64,000 nucleotides of DNA from Planctomycetota bacterium (GTDB taxonomy: Bacteria > Planctomycetota > PLA2 > JAEUHO01). Below are positions 16,395 to 24,486 of the stretch, in pieces. The stretch spans positions 1-64,000 of the forward strand of contig JAJDEN010000046.1 of the NCBI GenBank assembly GCA_029259775.1, given 5' to 3'. The stretch's first letter is position 1; every line of letters begins with the position of its first letter. The notes beneath the pieces are model-generated. The model was not told the DNA's origin. It ran no database searches and saw only the letters and a program-made list of their open reading frames with translations. A program made the translations under genes and the position numbers.

Positions 16395-18464
16395 TTAGCG
16401 GGGGAAGAGCACCTCGACCGGCTTGTCCGGCGCAAGCCGGACGACGCGACGCGTATCTTGGATCGCGACGAGCGCGTCGTCCTTCAGCAGCGCAATCGGC
16501 TGGACCCAGGACGCCAAGCCGTCGGCAATCAGGCGGACATGCTCGCGGTCGGCCGAGAGCACGGCCAAGGAGATACGCCGCTCGAGGCTCGTGCCCCGGT
16601 CGAGCTGAAGTAGCAAGCGGCCGTCGCCGGTGTAGCCGTGCACAGCGGCACCTCTCAGCAGGTCCGGGCGCCTGCCCAACCAGGGCAGCTCGCGCGTCTG
16701 GCCCGTGCGCGGGTTCCAGACGTGCAGCGTCAGGTCCCACTTCGGTCCACGCAGCGCGAGGACGGCGTCGCGGCCGATCACGCGACCGACGATCGTCGGC
16801 GTGTTCTTCGCAAGCACGTTGGGCTCGTCGGCGCCCAAGGGTGCGACGCTGCGCTTGCCGCCCGGCTTGAAGTGGCCCTTCGCGTCACGCTCGTAGTCGA
16901 GCACGTGCTCCGGCGACAGGATGTTCCAGCCCCAGAGGTGCTGCTTGCGCTCGGAGCCGGCCGGGCGCTCCCCGCCGGTCTCGACATCCACGAAGATCCG
17001 CTGCTGCCGGGCCGTCCCCATCCTCGAGATCCAGCCGTACCAACCACCCGGCACCGCCGTGAGGCGACGGTGCGGCACCTGGCGCTTCCACAGGCCCACG
17101 GGCAAGGCCGGCATATCGCCATCGCGCTCGACGACGCCATCGCGAATCCAGACCCTGCGCCCCTGGCTGTCGCGCTGCCAGCTGGCGGTGCGCAGGTTGC
17201 GGCGCACGAGGTCGATCGTCTTCGCGTCGCGCATGTCCGTCGGGAGCACGCGCAACGGCTTGCCCAGAGCAGCATCCCACCATTGCGCAGCCTCGACATC
17301 CGCACCGGCGAGGCGCAAGCAGACGAGTCCATCCACAGGATCCAGCGGCCGCGTGTGCACGATGTTCTGGCACTCCGATGGCCGCATGAAGTAGCGCTCC
17401 GCCCGGTCGTCGACGCGCTGGATGCCTTGCGTGCCGAGATCCACGACCCAGGCCTGCAGCGGCGTCCCACGACGCTCCTTCACGCCCTGGTTCAGCGCGT
17501 GGTGCAGGAGCAGGAGCTTGCCGCCGTTCCACGCCTGGCCACGATGCACGGTGACGTACAGGTGGCCTTCGCCGGCGCCGACGTGCGCATCCATGATGTG
17601 GAAGTCGTCCGCCTGGGGGTCGAGGTCCAGCCACGCGTCAAGCGACGCGCTGGCGTAGGCGTAGCCCCCACCGAGCGCCACGAGCAGCACGGACGCGCCG
17701 AGCAGGAACGGCCTCAGCGGCCTGCCCTCGAACCGCGCGCCGCGCAGGAACGAGAGGGCGCACGCCGCCAGCGCAACCAGCGCGCTGACACCCGCGGCCC
17801 ATCCCGCGAGGACCAGCGGACCGGGGAAGAAGTAGGGATGCTCCTGGAAGAAGAGGAAGAAGGGCGAGGCCAGCGCACCAAGCAACACGAGCGCGCCGAT
17901 GCCGGCCACGCCGCTGCGGCCCATCCACGAGGAGACGAGCAGGGTCCAGAGTGCCAGCACGCCGTAGCCGAGGCCGTTGATCCAGAGCTCGCCCGTCGGG
18001 AAGGCCGCGACGCCTTCGAGCAGCGCCATCGCACGGGCCGGCCCGCCGTCGATTCCCTCCCGCAGCCCCAGGTCCATCGCGATGCCGCCGTTGCCGGCCT
18101 CGGCGATGGCGAGGCACACGCCCTGCCACGCGATCACGACGCACAGCAGCGCGGTGAGGAACACGATCTTGGCAAGGAACGCCGTGCCGAACGCGCCGGG
18201 CAGGCGCCGTACGGTGCGCATCGTGCCGCGCCGCGTCTCACCAGCGAACAGGTCACCTGCCACAGCGAAGACCACCAAGCCCACCGCGATGCCCAGGTAG
18301 ACCGCGCGCGTCGAACGCATCCACGCGGTGGCGAGATGCTCACCGAACGCCCAGAAGCCCAACGCCGTGAGGGCGGGGATCGCCAGGAGGATCCCGCAGA
18401 CGATGGCGCGGTGATCGCGCCACTCCTTCCACATCCACTGCTGGAATCGCTTGAGCGCGTCCAT
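16395..18464 (-). CDS. ABC-2-like permease with large C-terminal exported domain
   Basis: The membrane partner of the ATPase encoded just upstream. The ATG at 18464 (MDALKRFQQWMWKEWRDHRAI) follows a strong AGGAGGTCG site and overlaps the ATPase stop as TGATG. Residues 1-300 contain about six to eight hydrophobic helices of ABC-2/YtrC-like type. From about 305 to 689 there is a hydrophilic region with repeated Trp/Gly/Asp segments (GWYGWISRMG, LWGWNILSPEHVLDY, VWNPRTGQTRELPWLG, LLLQLDRGTS) suggesting a beta-propeller outside the membrane. The transported substrate is unknown. Regulation by the upstream GntR protein is likely. Confidence 0.85.
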   Translation of the reverse strand: MDALKRFQQWMWKEWRDHRAIVCGILLAIPALTALGFWAFGEHLATAWMRSTRAVYLGIAVGLVVFAVAGDLFAGETRRGTMRTVRRLPGAFGTAFLAKIVFLTALLCVVIAWQGVCLAIAEAGNGGIAMDLGLREGIDGGPARAMALLEGVAAFPTGELWINGLGYGVLALWTLLVSSWMGRSGVAGIGALVLLGALASPFFLFFQEHPYFFPGPLVLAGWAAGVSALVALAACALSFLRGARFEGRPLRPFLLGASVLLVALGGGYAYASASLDAWLDLDPQADDFHIMDAHVGAGEGHLYVTVHRGQAWNGGKLLLLHHALNQGVKERRGTPLQAWVVDLGTQGIQRVDDRAERYFMRPSECQNIVHTRPLDPVDGLVCLRLAGADVEAAQWWDAALGKPLRVLPTDMRDAKTIDLVRRNLRTASWQRDSQGRRVWIRDGVVERDGDMPALPVGLWKRQVPHRRLTAVPGGWYGWISRMGTARQQRIFVDVETGGERPAGSERKQHLWGWNILSPEHVLDYERDAKGHFKPGGKRSVAPLGADEPNVLAKNTPTIVGRVIGRDAVLALRGPKWDLTLHVWNPRTGQTRELPWLGRRPDLLRGAAVHGYTGDGRLLLQLDRGTSLERRISLAVLSADREHVRLIADGLASWVQPIALLKDDALVAIQDTRRVVRLAPDKPVEVLFPR

Positions 18465-19198
18465 CACGCGACCTCCTTGCAGGCGCCCTCGAGGGCCAGG
18501 CGCAGGTGTTCGGGCGTGGGGGCGCCGGTCTCGGCGAAGTCGCTCACCGGACCCTCCAGCGCGACGCGTCCGTTCACCAGCACCGCAATGCGGTCGGCGA
18601 CGCGTGCTGCGACATCGAGATCGTGCGTCGCCATGAGCACCGTGCGGGGCTCGTCGCCCAAGGCAGTGATCACGCTCCGCAGCACCTCTTCGCGCACGAG
18701 CGGATCGAGTCCACCGAACGGCTCGTCCAAGAGCAGCACGGACGGAGTCGGTGCCAGCGCGCCGGCGAGCATGGCCTTCATGCCCTGGCCGCGGCTCATC
18801 GCCTTGAAGCGTGTCTTCGTAGGGACACCCAGGCGCTCGACGAGGCCGTCGGCGCGGGCCGTGTCCCACGACGGGTAGTGCGCGCGGAGGAAGCGGAACC
18901 AGTCGCCGATCTTCATCCACGGGTACGCATCGGGCACGCTCGGCACGTAGCCGACGTGCTGGCGGAGCGACGCGCTACGAGCGGCCGGGTCCTTGCCGAG
19001 GACCTCGAGCTCACCCGCCGTGCGGGCGAGCGTGCCGAGGCAGATGTTCAGCAAGGTCGTCTTGCCCTCGCCGTTGCTTCCGAGCAGCACCGTCGTCGCG
19101 CCCCGGGGCACGTCGAGGTCCACGCCCGCGAGGACGCGTTGGCGCCCGAAGCGCATGCCGACCCCGCGTGCGCGGATGGCTGTTTCGTTGCTCGTCAT
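18464..19198 (-). CDS. ABC transporter ATP-binding protein (YtrB-like)
   Basis: This is the nucleotide-binding subunit of an ABC exporter. Walker A is GSNGEGKTT (40-48), Walker B LLLDEPFGGLD, and the switch histidine is in ATHDLDVA. The signature segment is MSRGQGMKAML, the SRGQ form seen in YtrB/EcsA-type ATPases rather than LSGGQ. Its stop overlaps the permease start and it lies 9 bp downstream of the GntR gene, giving the order regulator-ATPase-permease as in B. subtilis ytrABC. Confidence 0.93.
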   Translation of the reverse strand: MTSNETAIRARGVGMRFGRQRVLAGVDLDVPRGATTVLLGSNGEGKTTLLNICLGTLARTAGELEVLGKDPAARSASLRQHVGYVPSVPDAYPWMKIGDWFRFLRAHYPSWDTARADGLVERLGVPTKTRFKAMSRGQGMKAMLAGALAPTPSVLLLDEPFGGLDPLVREEVLRSVITALGDEPRTVLMATHDLDVAARVADRIAVLVNGRVALEGPVSDFAETGAPTPEHLRLALEGACKEVA

Positions 19199-19207
19199 CG
19201 TTCCTCC

Positions 19208-19615
19208 TCAGGCCGAGCGGCGTTCCCGCGCCGCGGGCCCCTTCTCTTCCAGCAGCCGGCGCTCGATGTGCCGGCGCAGGACCGTCTCGGTGTGGCCCGC
19301 CTCCAGCGCCGAGTCGAGCGCCTGCAGCAGGCCCTCGAGCGTGGCGCCGCGGCGCGCGGCCCGTGCCGCGACGGGGCCCGCCGGCGTGACGAACACGCCG
19401 GCGCCGTTGCGGCCCTCGACCACCCCCATCGCCTCGAGCTCCCGGTAGGCCTTGCCTACGGTGTTCGGGTTGACGAGCGCCTCGGCGGCCAGGCCGCGCA
19501 CGCTGGGCAGCTTGTCACCTACGCCCAGGGCGCCGCCCGCGATGCGGTCCAGCACGCCTTCCACCAGCTGGCGGGAGGGCGGCGTGGCACGGGCGGGGTC
19601 GACACGGAGCGTCAT
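19208..19615 (-). CDS. GntR-family repressor, YtrA type
   Basis: This 135-residue protein has an N-terminal winged helix-turn-helix of the GntR family (about residues 10-77: LPSVRGLAAEALVNPNTVGKAYRELEAMGVVEGRNGAGVFV). The short helical C-terminal tail of about 55 residues is typical of the YtrA subfamily, which lacks a ligand-binding domain and represses its own ABC transporter operon. A perfect inverted repeat lies 4 bases before its start codon, consistent with autorepression. Confidence 0.93.
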   Translation of the reverse strand: MTLRVDPARATPPSRQLVEGVLDRIAGGALGVGDKLPSVRGLAAEALVNPNTVGKAYRELEAMGVVEGRNGAGVFVTPAGPVAARAARRGATLEGLLQALDSALEAGHTETVLRRHIERRLLEEKGPAARERRSA

Positions 19616-19618
19616 GGC

Positions 19619-19644
19619 GACCGTCCTATCGTCCTAGGACGGTC
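19619..19644. promoter_or_regulatory. putative operator for the YtrA-like repressor
   Basis: A perfect 9-bp inverted repeat, GACCGTCCT at 19619-19627 and AGGACGGTC at 19636-19644, is separated by 8 bp. Nested in it is a 12-bp palindrome CGTCCTAGGACG at 19630-19641. It sits immediately upstream of the repressor start and within 100 bp of the divergent repeat-protein gene, so it could control either or both. Function is inferred from position and symmetry. Confidence 0.65.
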
Positions 19645-19744
19645 AAGCACTTGAGCCCGAACCGGAAGCAGGCCTCCCGAGGGTCGCCTCCCCCCTCCAA
19701 ACGGGTACCTTGGGGCCCCTGGTGTCCCCGGACGAGGAGCCGTG

Positions 19745-22669
19745 ATGCGCAAGGCCAACTGGATCGCGGGATCCGCCATCGTGTTCGTGATTCTGGCGAT
19801 CGCCCTGACCTTCGATCCCCTGGGGCTCTTCGAAGGCAAGGGCGATGACCGCCAGCAGGACGAGCTGAGCAACGACCAGCTCACCTCCACCGGCCTCAAG
19901 ACGCGCGGCGCGCGCGCGCTGCCGGACGCCGACCCTACGACGTGGGAAGGCGAGCCCGTCGGCCGGCTGGTCCTGAACCTGGGCCAGGCGACGCTCACAG
20001 GCATCGTCACGGGACAAGGCGAGCCGCTCCGCTTCGCGCGCGTGATTCCCGTGCTGCCCCCGCCGAACGCCGGTGTCGCCGTGCGCACACGCAAGGACGG
20101 CACGTGGGAGATTGCGGGCCTGCCCGAGGGTCAACACGAGGTGCGCGCCTCCGCCGAGGACCATGTCGGTCGTACCGCGGTGGCGCCGCCCGTCGCCGGC
20201 GAGCAAACGGCGACGGTCGAGACCATCGACCTCAGCCTGCGTGGCGCCAATCGCAACGCGATCGTCGTGAAGGTGACGGACTTCCTCGGACAGGCGATCC
20301 CCGGCGCCAAGGTGTTGGCGACCACAGCCCGCTGGGATCTGCATCTCGCCATGGGTCCCGAGGCTGCGGGCATCCCGGGCGTTCGCCACGCGTCGGGCAT
20401 CACGGACGAAGGCGGCCGCGTGCGCCTCGGCCCGCTCACGCCGGAGGAGTACGCCGTCGTCGCGAGCGCCCCGGGCTATGTCAACGCGGGCGTCAGCAAG
20501 CTCGTCGTCGCGGACGGCCGCACACGGCGCGTCGGGATCGTGCTCGTCGAGGGCGTCGCCGTGCGCGGCCGCGTGACGGACGCGGAGGGCGGTCCGATCG
20601 ACGGCGCCGTCGTCATGGGCATGGCCCAGCCGAGCTTCTACTCGAGCCTGACCACCCGAACCGGACCCGACGGCACGTTCCTGCTCGACGGCCTCCGCAA
20701 GAGCGCCTATTTCATCATCGCGTGGTCCGACGAACACGGCTCCGCGATGGTGCCGGGACAGGCCCCCGGGTCGATCGAGATCAAGCTTCCGGGCACCGGC
20801 CTGGTGAAGGGGAAGGCCGTCTGGGAGGACGGCTCACCGGTCACGGCCGGCACCGTCCGCCCGTTCAAGGCCGGCCCGTTCGAGTACGTGTACAGCACGG
20901 TGTACAAGATCGGACCGGATGGGACGTTCGAGTTCCGGATGCCGAAGGGGCTCTACAACTGTCGCGTCCAGACCCCCGATGGGTTCGTCAGCGACGGCAC
21001 GACCGTGGACGTCGAGGTGGGGACGACAAGCACCGTCGAGGTAAAGGTGCCCAAGAGCGCGGTCGTTCGAGGTGTCGTCATGGACATGGAGGGCCATCAC
21101 GTCGCGGACGCCGAGGTGTTCGTGATGCAGGGTGGCTTCCCCGAGGCTCCCTCACGCGAGCAGTACGCACGTACGGGCCCCGAGGGCGCATTCGAGGTGA
21201 CGGGGCTCGCACCCGGCACCGTCGACCTGCATGTGCATCACAGCGACTACGCCGACCGCAAGGTCCGCGTGACGCCCGAAGCGGGCACCGAGTCCAAGGA
21301 ACTCTCGGTCCGCCTGAGCAAGGGTGCGAGCGTCGTGGGGCGCGTGACGGACGCGGCGGGCCAGGGTGTCGCCGGGGAGCAGGTGAACCTCGCGCTCGGA
21401 TGGTTCGACGCCCGATCGACGTTCACGGACCCGGACGGAAGCTACCGGTTCGACGCCGTGGCTGCCGGCACGTTCATGGTCACGACGGGCCCCTTCGAAC
21501 AAGGCGCGCGCGGCCTGACCAAGTCGGGCATCAAGGTGGGCGACGACGGCGTGGTCACCGTCGACTTCGAGAACCCGGCGGCGGCCGGCAAGGTCACAGG
21601 CCTCGTGTCGCAGGCCGGGAGCCCGGTGCCGGGCTCGACGATCACCGCGACGGACGCGCGGGGACCCGAGCGGGCCATCCAGGTCAAGACGGATGAGAAC
21701 GGCCGCTTCGTCATCGAAGGCATCCAGTTCGGCAGCGTGCAGATCCAGGCAAAGACGCCGGCGGGACTCACGGGCTCGGCGCGTATCTCCCTCGCGGCGG
21801 ACGGCGAGGCGCCGGACGTGACCATCGACATCGGCACCGCGAGCGTCCGCGCCCGCGTCGTGGACCCGACAGGGGAGACGGTTCCGGGTTGCTGGATCAG
21901 CCTCGAGCTGGCCGACCCCAAGGACACCGGCTGGGGCCGCGTGAAGGACAACGGCAACTCCGACACGAACGGCGTCTACGTCTCCAAGAGCGTGCAGCCC
22001 AACCGCTACATCCTACGGGTCAATCGCGTCGAGTACGCCGTGTACGTCAGCCCGCCCTTCGACCTGGCTGAGGGTGAGAACAAGAACCTCGGTGACATCC
22101 GACTCTCCGCGGGCGCGGTGCTCAATGGCGTCATCCGCGACGACGCGGGAGCGCCCGTCGAGAAGGCCACGGTCTCCCTGCGCGACGCGCAGGGCAACAA
22201 GGTCCAGCTCTTCTCCATGTCGACGAGCGGGAGCGACGGCCGCTACGCGCTGCACAGCGTGGAACCGGGCCACTACACGGTGCAGTTCGAGGCCAAGGGC
22301 CACGCCTCCTTCGAGAAGGCCGTCGAGATCACGGCGGCCGGCGGCAACGTGGACGGCATCCTGACGCGCGGTGCCACGGCGAGCATCCTGGTGGTCGATC
22401 AGGGAGGCGCCCCTGTGGCGGACGTCCGGATCCGCCTGTTCGACAGCAAGGGACGCGAGGTCACGCGCACCATCTCGCTCGCGAACTTCGACACAGGCAC
22501 GCGGTTCACGGACGCCAAGGGCCGGACGTCGCTGGCCGACCTCGCGGCGGGGACGTACACGGTGACGTGCGAGAAGGCTGGCTTCACGACCATCGGCGGC
22601 GCCCCCAGCGCGAAGCTGGAGGCGGGCGCCGTCAGCTCGGTCCGGATCACCGTCGAGGCTTCGCCGTAG
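19745..22669 (+). CDS. large carboxypeptidase-regulatory-like repeat protein
   Basis: A 974-residue exported protein. An N-terminal hydrophobic segment (WIAGSAIVFVILAIALTF, about 6-23) acts as a signal anchor. The rest is a chain of about eight to ten beta-sandwich repeats of the carboxypeptidase D regulatory-like type, recognisable by G-x-V-x-D-x-x-G-x-P-V-x-G-A-x-V starts (GRVTDAEGGPIDGAVVMG, GVVMDMEGHHVADAEVFV, GRVTDAAGQGVAGEQVNL, GVIRDDAGAPVEKATVSL) and G-x-Y/F-x-F/L-x-x-L/V ends. No enzymatic domain is seen, so a structural or surface role is likely. ATG 19745 is preferred over the GTG one codon upstream because of spacing to GAGGAG. It is a smaller paralogue of the protein at 44953-48849. 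Confidence 0.9.
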   Translation: MRKANWIAGSAIVFVILAIALTFDPLGLFEGKGDDRQQDELSNDQLTSTGLKTRGARALPDADPTTWEGEPVGRLVLNLGQATLTGIVTGQGEPLRFARVIPVLPPPNAGVAVRTRKDGTWEIAGLPEGQHEVRASAEDHVGRTAVAPPVAGEQTATVETIDLSLRGANRNAIVVKVTDFLGQAIPGAKVLATTARWDLHLAMGPEAAGIPGVRHASGITDEGGRVRLGPLTPEEYAVVASAPGYVNAGVSKLVVADGRTRRVGIVLVEGVAVRGRVTDAEGGPIDGAVVMGMAQPSFYSSLTTRTGPDGTFLLDGLRKSAYFIIAWSDEHGSAMVPGQAPGSIEIKLPGTGLVKGKAVWEDGSPVTAGTVRPFKAGPFEYVYSTVYKIGPDGTFEFRMPKGLYNCRVQTPDGFVSDGTTVDVEVGTTSTVEVKVPKSAVVRGVVMDMEGHHVADAEVFVMQGGFPEAPSREQYARTGPEGAFEVTGLAPGTVDLHVHHSDYADRKVRVTPEAGTESKELSVRLSKGASVVGRVTDAAGQGVAGEQVNLALGWFDARSTFTDPDGSYRFDAVAAGTFMVTTGPFEQGARGLTKSGIKVGDDGVVTVDFENPAAAGKVTGLVSQAGSPVPGSTITATDARGPERAIQVKTDENGRFVIEGIQFGSVQIQAKTPAGLTGSARISLAADGEAPDVTIDIGTASVRARVVDPTGETVPGCWISLELADPKDTGWGRVKDNGNSDTNGVYVSKSVQPNRYILRVNRVEYAVYVSPPFDLAEGENKNLGDIRLSAGAVLNGVIRDDAGAPVEKATVSLRDAQGNKVQLFSMSTSGSDGRYALHSVEPGHYTVQFEAKGHASFEKAVEITAAGGNVDGILTRGATASILVVDQGGAPVADVRIRLFDSKGREVTRTISLANFDTGTRFTDAKGRTSLADLAAGTYTVTCEKAGFTTIGGAPSAKLEAGAVSSVRITVEASP

Positions 22670-22729
22670 CGCGATTGCCCCCGCCGGGTCATGTTGCCTC
22701 CACCGGGCGGTTGCACGTAGGCTCTGCGC

Positions 22730-23674
22730 GTGGCTGAGCTGAAGAACAACTTCACCTGGTCCGCTTCGCGGAACGGGACCTTCCAATACTGCAAGCGGCA
22801 GTACTGGTGGAACTACTACGGTTCCTGGGGCGGCTGGAATCGCGACGCTCCGCGCGAGGCCCGCGAGGCCTACACGCTGAAGAATCTCGCCAACCGCTGG
22901 ACCTGGCCGGGCACCGTGGTGCACGAGGCCATCGAGGCCGTGCTCAACGACCTGCATGGCGGTGGATCCCAGCGCGCCCTCGGATTCGACGCGAACGGCA
23001 TCGACATCGACGCCGAGATCGAGAAGGCCACTCAGCACATGCGCGACCAGTGGGTCGAGAGCCGGGCCGGCCACTACCGCATGCGGCCGAAGAAGCGCTT
23101 CGGCCTGGTCGAGCACGAGTACGACGTCGTCTTGCCGCGCGAAGAGTGGAAGGCTGCGAACGCGAAGGTGGCCAACAGCCTGCGCGCCTACTTCTCGTCG
23201 GAGCTCTTCGACCGGATCCGCGAATCGGACCCGAGCCAGTGGCTGCCGATCGAGGTGCTGGATCAGTTCGACTTCGAGGGCACGCCCGTCTGGGCCGTGC
23301 TCGACTTCGGATGGAAGACGCCCGACGGCGGCGTCGAGATCTTCGACTGGAAGACCGGCGCGGTGAAGCCGGAGGCCAGCAAGCTCCAGCTCGGCTGCTA
23401 TGCCCTCTACGTCTCGCAGAAGTACGACGTCGCGCCCGAGAAGGTAACGACGCACCTCATCTACCTCGGCGAGGACCTGAAGGACTTCAGCTTCCGCGTG
23501 ACCGAGAAGGACCTGCTCGAGACGCGCGGCGACATGCGTGCTTCCATCGCGGCGATGCGCACGCGCCTCTTCGACAAGGACGACAACACCGCGCGCCGCG
23601 ACGACTTCGCGATGACGGACGACCTCACCAAGTGCGAGCTCTGCGCCTACCGCCGCCTCTGCGGCCGCGAGTGA
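22730..23674 (+). CDS. PD-(D/E)XK nuclease with probable Fe-S cluster (Cas4/AddB-like)
   Basis: A 314-residue RecB-family nuclease. Motifs are H65 in GTVVHEAIE, D192 in AVLDFGW, D206-x-K208 in IFDWKTG, and Q220xxxY224 in KLQLGCYALY, the ordering of the RecB/Cas4 active site. One cysteine near the N-terminus (C21, in QYCKRQYWWNYY) and three at the C-terminus (C302, C305, C311 in CELCAYRRLC) match the split Fe-S cluster of AddB and Cas4. There is no helicase domain and no CRISPR locus nearby. It starts with GTG and is followed after 22 bp by the phosphodiesterase gene. Confidence 0.9.
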   Translation: MAELKNNFTWSASRNGTFQYCKRQYWWNYYGSWGGWNRDAPREAREAYTLKNLANRWTWPGTVVHEAIEAVLNDLHGGGSQRALGFDANGIDIDAEIEKATQHMRDQWVESRAGHYRMRPKKRFGLVEHEYDVVLPREEWKAANAKVANSLRAYFSSELFDRIRESDPSQWLPIEVLDQFDFEGTPVWAVLDFGWKTPDGGVEIFDWKTGAVKPEASKLQLGCYALYVSQKYDVAPEKVTTHLIYLGEDLKDFSFRVTEKDLLETRGDMRASIAAMRTRLFDKDDNTARRDDFAMTDDLTKCELCAYRRLCGRE

Positions 23675-23696
23675 GGACCACGATCAGGATGCCGGC

Positions 23697-24464
23697 ATGA
23701 AGCTCACCGTCCTCGGATGCTCCGGAAGCGTGACGCCTGAGGCGGGGACGTGCAGCTTCCTGGTCGGGGAACGCGTCGTGGTGGAGATGGGCTCGGCCGC
23801 CTCGGCCCTCACGCTGGAGGCGCAGGCGGGCATCGACGACATCTTCCTCACGCACGCGCATCTGGATCACGTGAAGGATCTCGCGTTCTTCGCGGAGAAC
23901 GTCTACGCCCTGCGCCGGCGCCCCGTCCGCGTGCACGCCCAGCCCGAGACGCTGGAGCGGATCGCCGCACACCTGCTCAACGGGGTCATCTGGCCTGACT
24001 TCTCACGCCTCCCCACACTCGACAATCCGACGCTGCGCTACGCACCGCTTGAACCTGGCTCGTCCGTCGAGGTGCCCGGACTGCGGATCACGCCCATCGA
24101 GGTAGAGCACCCGGGCGGCTGCGTCGCCTACCTGCTCGACTCCGGCGACGGCATCCTCGTGCTCTCGGGCGACACCGGCCCCACCGAGGCCCTTTGGGAT
24201 GCGGTCAACGCCGCGGGGGACCGCGTCCGCGGCGTCATCATCGAGACGTCGTTCCCCAACCGACTGCGGGACCTGGCCGATATCAGCGGCCACCTCACGC
24301 CGGAACTCCTCGGCGGCGAGCTGGAGAAGCTCGAACGCAAGGATCTCCCGATCTACGTCCATCACATCAAGGCACCCACGCACGCCGAGACGCTCGCCGA
24401 TCTCGCGACGCTGGCCGACCCGCGCATCCAGGTCCTCGAGCAGGGCGTGGCGTTGGCGTTCTGA
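23697..24464 (+). CDS. class II 3',5'-cyclic nucleotide phosphodiesterase-like metallohydrolase
   Basis: A 255-residue metallo-beta-lactamase-fold protein. The metal motif is THAHLDH (52-58), and it has the class II cyclic-nucleotide phosphodiesterase hallmarks: ETSFPNRLRDLADISGHLTPELLGGEL and a late HHIKAPTH. Enzymes of this class (CpdP, yeast Pde1) hydrolyse cAMP or cGMP. It lies 22 bp from both the nuclease and the GAF-phosphatase genes and about 1.4 kb from the end of a convergent adenylate cyclase gene, which supports a cyclic-nucleotide role. RNase Z-like or other activities of the fold are less likely given the SGHLTP motif. Confidence 0.85.
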   Translation: MKLTVLGCSGSVTPEAGTCSFLVGERVVVEMGSAASALTLEAQAGIDDIFLTHAHLDHVKDLAFFAENVYALRRRPVRVHAQPETLERIAAHLLNGVIWPDFSRLPTLDNPTLRYAPLEPGSSVEVPGLRITPIEVEHPGGCVAYLLDSGDGILVLSGDTGPTEALWDAVNAAGDRVRGVIIETSFPNRLRDLADISGHLTPELLGGELEKLERKDLPIYVHHIKAPTHAETLADLATLADPRIQVLEQGVALAF

Positions 24465-24486
24465 TGGTGCCCCGTGGAGCTTGCGC

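Noticed and set aside
22730-23674. cas4 of a CRISPR-Cas system
   Set aside because: No CRISPR array, cas1 or cas2 is visible in the window; only the nuclease fold and cysteine pattern are shared.
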